Assembly: GCA_947458455.1 (NCBI GenBank)
Contig: CANGYJ010000007.1
Coordinates: forward strand, 1-64,000
Origin: Verrucomicrobiaceae bacterium
Lineage (GTDB): Bacteria; Verrucomicrobiota; Verrucomicrobiia; Verrucomicrobiales; Verrucomicrobiaceae
Length of the DNA stretch: 64,000 nt
Reading direction: 5' to 3'
Below the pieces are notes generated by a model. That model saw only the letters and a list, made by a program, of their open reading frames with translations, was not told the origin of the DNA and ran no database searches. Below are positions 25,496 to 33,113 of the stretch, piece by piece. Position numbers and translations under genes: made by a program. Positions within the stretch are counted from its first letter, which is position 1. Each line of letters opens with the position of its first letter.

Positions 25496-26576
25496 ACCGC
25501 AGTTCGGACGGCAGGCCATCGACGAGCTTTTTGATGTTTTCTGCACGAGCACGATCCGCCACGAGCAGACCGTCCTTGGAGGCGACAATGATCAAATCCT
25601 GCACGCCGATGAGGGCCACATGCTGGCCGGTTTGGGTGAAGACAATATTGTTGGCGGCTTCTTGCTGGGAGAAGGCGCAGTTGTGCTGGTTGCCATCGCC
25701 ATCGGCCTTGAGATAGCGGCCCACGCTGGTCCAATTGCCCACGTCATCCCAGTCGAAGGTGGCCTCGATGTTCAGCACGCGAGTGGCCTTTTCCATCAAA
25801 GCGTAGTCGATGGAGAGTTTGGGCAGCTTGGCGAACTGCTTCGCCACGGTGGCGGAGAAGTCTTTGGAGCCGCGTAGCTCGGAAACGAAGTCGGCCAGGA
25901 CGGGGCAGTGGCGGCTGAGTTCGCTGAAGATGGCGGGGATGGTCCAGATGAACATGCCGGCGTTCCAGAGGAAGTTTCCCTGGCTGATGAAGTGCTCGGC
26001 GAGATCGGGATTGGGCTTCTCACGGAAGCGAGCCACCTCCCAGACGGGGAGGTCGTCCACGCCGCCAATGCTGGCCTTTCGGCCACGCTCCACATAGCCG
26101 TAGCTGGGGCAGGGCCAGGTGGGTTTGATGCCGACGGTGACGAGGTTTCCGCTGTTCTCCGCAGCCAGGGAGGCATTGCTGAGCACGCGTTGGAATTCGG
26201 CGTGGTTTTCGATCAAATGGTCGGCGGGAAGCACGATCATCGTCGCCATCGGATCGCGGGCCACGACCCATCCCACCGCGAGGGCGATGGCAGGGGCGGT
26301 ATCGCGTTTTTCCGGCTCGGCCACGATGTTTTCGGCCGGGAGCGTCGTGATGAGCGAGCGGACGGTGGCCTCCTGCTGCTTGTTGGTGAGAATGAGGATG
26401 TTTTCCTTCGGCACGATCCCGTCGAGGCGGTCGATGGTGAGTTCGAGGAGAGTTTTGTCGCCAAAAAGCTTCAAAAGTTGTTTTGGCTGGGCATCGCGGG
26501 AGATGGGCCAGAAGCGCTGGCCGCTGCCTCCGGCGAGAATGAGGGCGTAACGTTTGGGGTGGGCGGATTTGCTCAT
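25494..26576 (-). CDS. manC: mannose-1-phosphate guanylyltransferase
   Basis: 360 residues. LILAGGSGQRFWPISRDAQPKQLLKL is the nucleotidyltransferase signature with the GTP-binding loop and catalytic Lys. EPEKRDTAPAIALAVGW and LPADHLIENHAEF bind the GDP-mannose intermediates, and GYVERGRK and NAGMFIWTIPAI complete the core. The length is that of the single-domain enzyme, without the phosphomannose isomerase fusion. GDP-mannose feeds glycans and exopolysaccharides. It is transcribed on the minus strand before ruvX. Confidence 0.9.
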   Translation of the reverse strand: MSKSAHPKRYALILAGGSGQRFWPISRDAQPKQLLKLFGDKTLLELTIDRLDGIVPKENILILTNKQQEATVRSLITTLPAENIVAEPEKRDTAPAIALAVGWVVARDPMATMIVLPADHLIENHAEFQRVLSNASLAAENSGNLVTVGIKPTWPCPSYGYVERGRKASIGGVDDLPVWEVARFREKPNPDLAEHFISQGNFLWNAGMFIWTIPAIFSELSRHCPVLADFVSELRGSKDFSATVAKQFAKLPKLSIDYALMEKATRVLNIEATFDWDDVGNWTSVGRYLKADGDGNQHNCAFSQQEAANNIVFTQTGQHVALIGVQDLIIVASKDGLLVADRARAENIKKLVDGLPSELR

Positions 26577-26658
26577 GAGTGCGGGAGTTCTTAACTACGG
26601 AGCAGGGATCGGGCAAATTCCTCTTTGGAGTTTGTTCGCCGCAGGCTTATGATGGTAG

Positions 26659-26991
26659 ATGCAGCCCGAGAACCCCGCCACCCGCTACGAAAACTACGCC
26701 ACCGTCATTGCCCCCGCCGCCGCTGGCTGCGCTTTGGGCATTCTTTTCGGTCGTGGCATGCGTCGTGGCTCCTCGAATGTGATCGCTCTCGCCCTGCTGG
26801 CCGCCGGTGCGGCCGTGGCGGCTCCGGTCATCACGGATCTCATCCAGCGCACCGCGAACCGCCCCTCCACCGAGCGTGGCAGCCGCCGCCGTCTCGAAGG
26901 TATTCTCAGCCACGGCATCCCCGATGGCGAGGCGAGCGAGTTTTTCGTCGATACACCCGGGGCAGATCCGTTTCCGGCGATGACGCGGTGA
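26659..26991 (+). CDS. small membrane protein of unknown function
   Basis: 110 residues with two adjacent hydrophobic stretches (about 13-30 and 39-60: VIAPAAAGCALGILFGRGM, VIALALLAAGAAVAAPVI) separated by a basic GMRRGSS turn, and a polar C-terminal third with SRRRLEGILSHGIPDGEA. I do not recognise a family. The gene is convergent and abutting with gmk at 26992; the upstream spacer of 82 bp separates it from manC transcribed the other way. Confidence 0.6.
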   Translation: MQPENPATRYENYATVIAPAAAGCALGILFGRGMRRGSSNVIALALLAAGAAVAAPVITDLIQRTANRPSTERGSRRRLEGILSHGIPDGEASEFFVDTPGADPFPAMTR

Positions 26992-27594
26992 TCAACGCAG
27001 GCTGCTGCGCATTCGTGCGGCAGTGAGCAGCGCCTCAAAATGCTCGGCGTCGGCTTCACGGGTATCGCTGACGAGTACGTGGCTGTATTCGGGCCAATGA
27101 GACAATTCCTCGGCAGCGTTTTTCATGCGCAGCTCAAAAGCGGCGGCTTCCTCCGTGGCACGGCCACTGAGGCGGGCGCGGAGTTCATCAATGCTGGGAG
27201 GCATGACGAAGATATCGAGCAGGCAGCGGCGGATGTACTCGTCATCGCTGGAGCGAACCTGAGCGGCACCTTGCACGTCGATGTCGAGGATGACGTCGAT
27301 GCCGCGCTGCAAATTGTCGATCACATCGCTCTTCAGCGTGCCGTAGCGGCGGCCGTGGACGTGGGCGTGCTCGAAGAACTCCCCACGCCCGATCTTTTCG
27401 ACGAAATCGGCCTCCTGGAGGAAGAAGTAATCCTTGCCATCCACCTCGCCGGGGCGTGGAGCCCGCGTGGTGCAGCTCACGGAGAAAATGGCCTCGCCAC
27501 GGTCGCACACACGGCGGGCGAGGGTGGTCTTGCCGGTGCCGGAAGGGCCGGAGAGGACGATGAGGAGGCCGAGGCGCTGCGCGGGGAAATTCAT
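26992..27594 (-). CDS. gmk: guanylate kinase
   Basis: 200 residues from ATG 27594. LIVLSGPSGTGKTTLAR is the P-loop; SVSCTTRAPRPGEVDGKDYFF and EFFEHAHVHGRRYGTLKSDV are the GMP-binding elements; DIDVQGAAQVR contains the Walker B-like region. It phosphorylates GMP to GDP. Upstream in-frame sequence as far as 27918 overlaps the radC gene on the same strand and is a shadow, so the ATG at 27594 is favoured. It follows radC by 43 bp. Confidence 0.95.
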   Translation of the reverse strand: MNFPAQRLGLLIVLSGPSGTGKTTLARRVCDRGEAIFSVSCTTRAPRPGEVDGKDYFFLQEADFVEKIGRGEFFEHAHVHGRRYGTLKSDVIDNLQRGIDVILDIDVQGAAQVRSSDDEYIRRCLLDIFVMPPSIDELRARLSGRATEEAAAFELRMKNAAEELSHWPEYSHVLVSDTREADAEHFEALLTAARMRSSLR

Positions 27595-27637
27595 GCGGTG
27601 CGTTAGCGTGAGGCGGTGGGGTGGCAAACGGGAAAAA

Positions 27638-28336
27638 TCAAAGTAGGCCGTGCTCGCGAAAGCTGAAGTAAGGCAGCTCGCGGGATTCGGAAGGGCTGCC
27701 GATGATGACGTGATCCTGAAGGAGGAGGCCCATCGTCTCGGAGGCCTCCCGGAGCCGACGCGTGAGGCGGCGGTCGGCATCGCTGGGTGCGGGATCGCCG
27801 CTGGGATGGTTGTGGATGAGGATGAAGGCGTGGGCGTTGTGAGTGAGCGCCTTCTTGAGGATGTCACGAGGAGCGGCGGTGCATTCGTTGAGGCTGCCGC
27901 GGAAGATTTCCTCCGCACGGAGGAGCGTCAGTTTCGTGGTGAGCAGCAAGAGCCGCACAGATTCATAGCTTAGCGCCTGCAACTCGGGGCCGATGAACTC
28001 ATACACGCTGCGCGGATGATCGAGCACGATGTCCCGCTGCGAGGTCTCGCGGGCGGCTCGGCGGCCGATTTCAAAGGCAGCGGCGAGCTTCGCCGCTTTC
28101 GCGGGGCCGAGGGCCTTGATTTTCGTCAGCGCGGCCGGCTCCAGGCGGGTGAGCTCGCGAAGAGAACGATGCTCCCGCAGCATTCGCTCGCCGATTTGCA
28201 GGGCGTTTTCGCCTTTCGTGCCGGTGTTGATGAAAAGCGCCAGCAATTCCGCATCTGAAAGCGCCTGAGGGCCGAGGCGGAGCAGGCGCTCACGCGGGCG
28301 GTCGTTCTCCGGGATGTCGTGGATGCGGTGGGACAT
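27638..28336 (-). CDS. radC: RadC/JAB-domain protein
   Basis: 232 residues. An N-terminal helix-hairpin-helix region (LRLGPQALSDAELLALFINTG, IKALGPAKAAKLAAAFEIGRR) is followed by the JAB/MPN-like domain with the zinc motif HNAHAFILIHNHPSGDPAPS and SDADRRLTRRLREA. The JAMM residues (ExnHxHxSx) are present. It was originally named a DNA repair protein, though its true activity is uncertain. In this window it precedes gmk on the same strand. Confidence 0.92.
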   Translation of the reverse strand: MSHRIHDIPENDRPRERLLRLGPQALSDAELLALFINTGTKGENALQIGERMLREHRSLRELTRLEPAALTKIKALGPAKAAKLAAAFEIGRRAARETSQRDIVLDHPRSVYEFIGPELQALSYESVRLLLLTTKLTLLRAEEIFRGSLNECTAAPRDILKKALTHNAHAFILIHNHPSGDPAPSDADRRLTRRLREASETMGLLLQDHVIIGSPSESRELPYFSFREHGLL

Positions 28337-28348
28337 GGCAAAATTTTG

Positions 28349-28504
28349 ATCGTCCTCGCCCTCCTACTCGTCCTCGATCAAAGAGCGTGGTATGCAAAGA
28401 GAGGTGGTCGAATGTGGAAATGGCGAACTCGGCTGGTTTGAATGGTTTCAAGGGCAGCGGAGCGTCAGAATCGAGGACGAGTTCGAGTAGGAGGACGAGG
28501 ACGA
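28349..28504. repeat. GAGGACGAG-type inverted repeat flanking an 85-95 bp core
   Basis: The left arm (28349-28378) reads ATCGTCCTCG... and the right arm (28470-28504) is its near-perfect complement, starting ATCGAGGACGAG and continuing with GAGTAGGAGGACGAGGACGA. The arms are about 30 bp and 35 bp, with a non-repetitive core between. The element lies between the radC start and the end of the polyprenyl synthase gene, both on the minus strand, and could form a large hairpin. Confidence 0.75.
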
Positions 28505-28505
28505 C

Positions 28506-29516
28506 TCAATGAATCGCCCGGCACTGCTCCAGCAGGCCGTGGAGGTAGCCTGCGATGCCTTCCATCGCCTGCTTGTGCGGGGTGCTCGGCAGGCCGATCA
28601 GATCGGCACGAGCGCTCACCAGCATGTCTTGGGCGAATTTGACTGCCCTCTCGACTGCTCCATCGTAATCGGCGATGCCCGCGAGGATGCTCGTATCCAT
28701 CGGCTCACCTTTGAGCAGCATCCGGCTGAGCTTCTGCTTCTGCGCCTCGGTGGCTCCTTCGAGTAGGTAAAGGATGGGCAGCGTGAGCTTTCCACGCGCC
28801 AGATCCGTGCGGAGGGTCTTGCCCACGGTTTTTTCATCGCCGACGAGGTCGAGGCAGTCGTCGTAAATTTGATACGCGGTCCCGAGCTTCAGGCCGTAAT
28901 CATGCAGGGAGTGCTGAATGTGCTCGGGTTGGTGATTGAGCCGTGCGCCGAGTTCGCAGGCGGCGGCGAAAAGCGCGGCCGTCTTCATCTCGATCATCTT
29001 CAGATAATCGGTGACGGAGAGATTCAGATCAAAGCGGCGCTGCGTCTGCAAAATCTCGCCGGAACACACATCACGGGAGGCACGGGCGATGGTGCGGCAA
29101 ACGTGGGTGTCATCGAACTCGGTCGCCAGCTCGAGGGCATAGGCAAAGAGGCTATCTCCGAGCAGCACGCTGAGACTACTGCCCCATTTGGCGACGGCGG
29201 TGGGCACCTGGCGGCGAATGTCTGCGCCGTCCATGATATCGTCATGCACGAGTGAGGCGATGTGGACGAGTTCCAAAATGACGGAAAGGCGTGTGTGACC
29301 TTCGTGCGTGCCGCCAGTGGCACCGCCGGAGAGTACCGCCAGCGCAGGACGGATGCGCTTGCCGGAGGTTTGGCAGACGTAACTGACGTAGCCCTCGACC
29401 CCGGGATCAAACGCACGAGCCTGCTCGAGGATAGCGGCTTCCACACGTTCCAGGTCCGCTCGCACGAGGTGGAACGGGAAAACAGGATTACTAGCGCTGA
29501 CGGCGGGGGCGGTCAT
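28506..29516 (-). CDS. trans-polyprenyl diphosphate synthase
   Basis: 336 residues. The first Asp-rich motif (DDIMDGADIRR) and the second (YDDCLDLVGDEK, with DD near YDD) are both intact, as are GKRIRPALAVLSGGATGG and GDSLFAYALEL. It is an all-alpha enzyme that extends isoprenoid diphosphates, for example for the quinone side chain (octaprenyl/heptaprenyl type). The product length cannot be read from the sequence. It stands alone, followed by the large inverted repeat. Confidence 0.9.
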   Translation of the reverse strand: MTAPAVSASNPVFPFHLVRADLERVEAAILEQARAFDPGVEGYVSYVCQTSGKRIRPALAVLSGGATGGTHEGHTRLSVILELVHIASLVHDDIMDGADIRRQVPTAVAKWGSSLSVLLGDSLFAYALELATEFDDTHVCRTIARASRDVCSGEILQTQRRFDLNLSVTDYLKMIEMKTAALFAAACELGARLNHQPEHIQHSLHDYGLKLGTAYQIYDDCLDLVGDEKTVGKTLRTDLARGKLTLPILYLLEGATEAQKQKLSRMLLKGEPMDTSILAGIADYDGAVERAVKFAQDMLVSARADLIGLPSTPHKQAMEGIAGYLHGLLEQCRAIH

Positions 29517-29615
29517 GGGACACCTCTTCCTTCCACCAGAGCGGCGACGTAGTCAAATGCCCCGCCGGTCCTCATCATGCCGCGATTTTCAAAAGATGTG
29601 AAAGCTGACGGCTTC

Positions 29616-30239
29616 TCACCTCGCTCGGGAAGCCAAAATACCGGCCACGATGGCATTCGCGACGGCTTGGCGGTGGCTGTCGAGAGAGCAGAGCCACGAA
29701 TTCGAGCGGTGGGTGAGGTAACCGCATTCCACGAGCACGGCGGGCGCTTTCGTCTCACGCAGTACCACGAGGCGTTTGCGCTGCACGAGCATACGGCAGC
29801 CGAGTTTTACATTTTTATCAAACGAGGTGTTCAGCCGCTGAGCGAGGTAGAGACCTTTGGGTCCATAATAATGCATCTCCGCGCCGTTTTTGCCGAAGTC
29901 CCTGCCGTCCGCATTGAAATGAACGCTGACGAAGATCGAAGAGGGGACCTTGTTGGCCAGGCGGGCACGCTGATTGAGCTCCACAAAGGTATCGGTGCGG
30001 CGGATCATCACCGTTTTAATGCCCACGGCCCGCAGACCCGTCTCGACGCGCTTGGCCACATCGAGGGCGAGGTGTTTTTCGACCCGGTGATACCAGATCG
30101 TGCCTGGATCTTTGCCGCCGTGCCCGGCATCGATCACAACCGTGTTGAAACGAAACTGGGCCTGGAGAGAAACGGGAGCCGCCAACGCCATCGCAAGCGC
30201 CAGTAAAGCGAGGAGAGGGTGATCAAACGGCCAGCGCAT
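29616..30239 (-). CDS. N-acetylmuramoyl-L-alanine amidase (Amidase_3)
   Basis: 207 residues with a signal peptide (LLALLALAMALAAPVSLQA). The zinc enzyme core shows VVIDAGHGGKDPGT (first zinc His), EKHLALDVAKRVE (Glu), SVHFNAD (second His) and the catalytic Glu in VLVECGYLTHRSNSW. It cleaves the amide between MurNAc and the peptide in the periplasm. The following genes on the same strand, a LysM lipoprotein and a small membrane protein, suggest a cell-wall cluster (LysM gene ends two bases upstream of the amidase start). Confidence 0.9.
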   Translation of the reverse strand: MRWPFDHPLLALLALAMALAAPVSLQAQFRFNTVVIDAGHGGKDPGTIWYHRVEKHLALDVAKRVETGLRAVGIKTVMIRRTDTFVELNQRARLANKVPSSIFVSVHFNADGRDFGKNGAEMHYYGPKGLYLAQRLNTSFDKNVKLGCRMLVQRKRLVVLRETKAPAVLVECGYLTHRSNSWLCSLDSHRQAVANAIVAGILASRAR

Positions 30240-30240
30240 G

Positions 30241-30729
30241 TCATTTGGGGATCTTGAGAGATTTGCCAGCGCGGATCATATCGCCCTTCAGGCCGTTGGC
30301 GGCCCTCAGCTTGGCTACAGTGGTGCCGTTTTTTGCCGCGATGACCGAAAGAGAGTCGCCAGCTTTGATGGTATAGCTGCCACCCTTGCTTTTCGATTTG
30401 CTGCTGGAGGAGGGTTTCTTCTTCTTCGGCGGTGTGTAATCCCTCTGTGGAGTCGGTTCACCACCGTGAGAGCTGCGCCAGGAGGTGTAGTCCGCCTCCG
30501 GCTTGCCCGAGCTGCCACCCGCCACCCACTCCGACTTATAATCGCCGTTCGCATCAAAGGGATACTCGTTCTGCGCCATCGAGTGCGGCGGCGTCTCCTT
30601 CGAGCCGTTCAGATTGATCACCGGCAGGTTCTTCGGTAGGCCCTTGATCGAAGGACCGCCGCAGGAGGATAGCACCAGCGCTAGGGCCAGACAGGAAGCG
30701 GGAAGGAAATGACTCACGGAAAAGTTCAT
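30241..30729 (-). CDS. LysM-domain lipoprotein
   Basis: 162 residues from ATG 30729; a GTG at 30747, overlapping the upstream stop, is an alternative that adds six residues. The leader ends LALVLSSC (lipobox, Cys). A Lys/Ser-rich linker (KKKKPSSSSKSKSKGG) leads to one C-terminal LysM motif (YTIKAGDSLSVIAAKNGTT, LRAANGLKGDMIRAGKSLKIP), which binds peptidoglycan. A Pro/Gly-rich region with GDYKSEWV sits between. It overlaps nothing downstream and precedes the amidase, whose substrate it may help localise. Confidence 0.85.
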   Translation of the reverse strand: MNFSVSHFLPASCLALALVLSSCGGPSIKGLPKNLPVINLNGSKETPPHSMAQNEYPFDANGDYKSEWVAGGSSGKPEADYTSWRSSHGGEPTPQRDYTPPKKKKPSSSSKSKSKGGSYTIKAGDSLSVIAAKNGTTVAKLRAANGLKGDMIRAGKSLKIPK

Positions 30730-30743
30730 GCTGGAGGCTAGGT

Positions 30744-31151
30744 TCACTTGATCTCCGGCGTGTGAAAGCGGCTCACCACGCGCTTCACTCTCGGAATGCC
30801 TTGGGCGTCCTTTTCAAAGATCACCGTGCGCTCGTGGTAATACTTCGCGTCTCCCTGCGGCAGTGAGAAGCGCCACACGGTGCCTTCCACCTGCTGCTCG
30901 AAGGGGTTTTTGATCAGGCTGTAAACGGTGCGTCCGTCCATGCCGGTCTTGATCGTCTTGAAACCCAGTTCGGAGAAGCCGATCGAGTAACGGGTATCTG
31001 TGGAGCCGAAGTGCATCAGCGCATTCATCGACTCATTGAAGCCGTAACCCCAGTTCACCATCGAGTTCGTCGCCATCAGAAGCGGGATGATGATGATCAC
31101 GATGGGCGTGAAGAAGTACCAGTTGCGTTGGAGAAAGGACTTTTGTTGCAT
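30744..31151 (-). CDS. small membrane protein, unknown
   Basis: 135 residues from ATG 31151. One membrane segment (about 10-30: NWYFFTPIVIIIIPLLMAT) with basic N-terminus, then a soluble outer part with GYGFNESMNALMHFG, ELGFKTIKTGMDGRTVYSLI and a C-terminal RVVSRFHTPEIK. I do not recognise a domain. Its TGA overlaps the GTG alternative start of the LysM lipoprotein, which implies cotranscription with the lipoprotein and the amidase, so a cell-envelope role is plausible. Confidence 0.6.
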   Translation of the reverse strand: MQQKSFLQRNWYFFTPIVIIIIPLLMATNSMVNWGYGFNESMNALMHFGSTDTRYSIGFSELGFKTIKTGMDGRTVYSLIKNPFEQQVEGTVWRFSLPQGDAKYYHERTVIFEKDAQGIPRVKRVVSRFHTPEIK

Positions 31152-31216
31152 GCGGTCGCCATGCTGTCTGCGTCCGGCGGAGGTGGCAAGAGCAAAGCTC
31201 AGCGATGATCCACGCC

Positions 31217-31675
31217 TTATTCCATCGCCACCTTGATGACCACCTTGAAAACCTGCTCCGGCCGCTCCCACTCGATGCAGGGTGCATGGGCATCCTCCGG
31301 CCACAGGATGGCGAAATGCCCGGCGCTGATGTGCAGGGGTGTGGTGTCGGCGGTGAGCTTCCACAACGCGGCGTCTTTTTCATCGGTGTAGGCCATCATC
31401 TCCTCCTTCATCGTGTCCAAAGGTGCCCACAGGATGGTCTCGCGACCACTCTGGATGAACTGCACATCGATGTACTTCCGGTGTGCCTCGAATTTGGCCC
31501 TTTCGATGGGCTTCGTCTCATAGGTCTGTACCAGGGCAAAGCAGTGATCGCCATCCAAATCATGCCGCCCAAGCTCCTGCGTGCCATCCACGGTGTGCAG
31601 GAAGGCAAAAGCCTTCGCGAAGCGGGAGTTCAACGATTCGTAGCGAGCGGCGTTGGGAAGGGTGTCGAGGACCAT
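31217..31675 (-). CDS. YhcH/YjgK/YiaL-family cupin-like protein
   Basis: 152 residues. Recognisable motifs are ETKPIERAKFEAHRKYIDVQFIQSGRE and ISAGHFAILWPEDAHAPCI, with a His/Glu-rich sheet resembling the double-stranded beta-helix of the YhcH/YjgK/YiaL (DUF386) family. Metal-binding residues H (in EAHRKYIDV), E and H (GHFAILWPEDAHAP) are conserved. Relatives sit in sugar-acid or sialic-acid metabolism, but no such genes adjoin here; it is downstream of the PSD1/DUF1501 genes on the same strand. Confidence 0.85.
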   Translation of the reverse strand: MVLDTLPNAARYESLNSRFAKAFAFLHTVDGTQELGRHDLDGDHCFALVQTYETKPIERAKFEAHRKYIDVQFIQSGRETILWAPLDTMKEEMMAYTDEKDAALWKLTADTTPLHISAGHFAILWPEDAHAPCIEWERPEQVFKVVIKVAME

Positions 31676-31705
31676 GAGCTGTTTTGGAGCAGGGAAGGGG
31701 CTTCT

Positions 31706-33109
31706 TCAAGCCACCAGATTCTGGATCACATTCCCATGGATGTCGGTAAGGCGGTAATCACGTCCTTGGAAGCGGTAGGTGAGGCGGGTGTGGTCGAGGC
31801 CGAGGAGGTGAAGCGCGGTGGCGTTGAGGTCGTGGATGTGGACGGGGTCTTTGACGATGTTGTAGCTGAAGTCGTCGGTCTCGCCGTGGACGTGGCCGCC
31901 TTTCACACTGGCTCCGGCCATCCAGACGCTGTAGCAGCGCGGGTGGTGATCGCGGCCGTGATTGTCGCGGGTGAGCACGCCCTGCGAATACACCGTGCGC
32001 CCAAACTCGCCGCCCCAGATGACGAGCGTGTCATCGAGCATGCCGCGTTCTTTGAGCTCGGCCAAAAGCGCGGCGGTGGGCTGGTCGGTGTCGTGGCACT
32101 GGCTTTTGATGCCACTGGGCAAGTTGTTGTGCTGGTCCCAGCCGCGATGGTAGAGCTGGATGAAGCGCACACCCCGCTCGGCGAGCCGACGGGCGAGGAT
32201 GCAGTTCGCGGCATACGTTCCGGGCTTCTTTGACTCGGGGCCGTAGCGCTCGTAGATGTCGGCGGGTTCTTTGGAGAGATCAGCGAGGTCAGGCACGGCG
32301 GACTGCATGCGGAAGGCCATCTCGTATTGATCGATCCGGGCCTGCGTTTCGGGATCGTGGTAATCGGCGAGCTTGAGGCGGTTCAGCGCGGCGACATCGT
32401 CGAGCATGGCGCGGCGCCGCTCGGTGGTGATGCCGGGCGGATTGGAAAGGAAAAGCACGGGGTCCTTGCCGGAGCTCATGCGCACGCCTTGATACTTCGA
32501 GGGCAAAAAGCCGCTGCCCCACATGCGCTCGTGCAGCGGCTGCGCATTCGTCGGTCCGCTCGGTCGCGAAATGAGCGCGACAAAGGCCGGCAGGTCCGCG
32601 TTGTCCGAGCCGAGGCCATACGACACCCATGCGCCAAACGCGGGCCGACCGCCGATTTGATGCCCGGTTTGCAGCAGCGTCATCGCTGGATCGTGATTGA
32701 TCGCCTCGGTGTGCAGCGAGCGGATGAGGCAGATCTCATCCGCGAACTTCGAGGTGTGCGGCAACAACTCACTCAACCACATGCCGCTCTGGCCATGCTG
32801 CGCAAACTTGAACACCGACGGCGCGATGGGGAAGCGCTTCTGCCCCGCCGTCATGCCCGTGAGCCGCTGCTCGCCACGCACGGAGTTCGGCAAATCCTTG
32901 TCAAACTGCGAGGCGAGCCCCGGCTTGTGATCAAACAGATCGAGCTGCGACGGCGCACCCGCCTGCGTGAGCCAGATGATGCGCTTCGCCCTCGGCGCAA
33001 AGTGAGCCGCAGGCGAGGCAAAGAGCTTTGGATTCGCGAGGGAAGCGAGGGCGAGGCTCTTGAGCCAGTTGCGACGCGAAAAAGGGGCGAGGGAGGATTC
33101 GGTGCTCAT
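31706..33109 (-). CDS. DUF1501 family protein
   Basis: 467 residues with Tat-like signal SRRNWLKSLALASLANP. The domain has RIIWLTQAGAPSQLDLFDHKP, IRSLHTEAINHDPAMTLLQTG, MWGSGFLPSKYQGV and WGGEFGRTVYSQG with RDHHPRCYS. It lies four bases after the PSD1 gene end and forms the second DUF1501 in the tandem 31-40 kb block. These protein pairs are typical of PVC bacteria and are thought to act outside the cytoplasm in polysaccharide or sulfate ester turnover, but the reaction is unproven. Confidence 0.9.
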   Translation of the reverse strand: MSTESSLAPFSRRNWLKSLALASLANPKLFASPAAHFAPRAKRIIWLTQAGAPSQLDLFDHKPGLASQFDKDLPNSVRGEQRLTGMTAGQKRFPIAPSVFKFAQHGQSGMWLSELLPHTSKFADEICLIRSLHTEAINHDPAMTLLQTGHQIGGRPAFGAWVSYGLGSDNADLPAFVALISRPSGPTNAQPLHERMWGSGFLPSKYQGVRMSSGKDPVLFLSNPPGITTERRRAMLDDVAALNRLKLADYHDPETQARIDQYEMAFRMQSAVPDLADLSKEPADIYERYGPESKKPGTYAANCILARRLAERGVRFIQLYHRGWDQHNNLPSGIKSQCHDTDQPTAALLAELKERGMLDDTLVIWGGEFGRTVYSQGVLTRDNHGRDHHPRCYSVWMAGASVKGGHVHGETDDFSYNIVKDPVHIHDLNATALHLLGLDHTRLTYRFQGRDYRLTDIHGNVIQNLVA

Positions 33110-33113
33110 GAGG

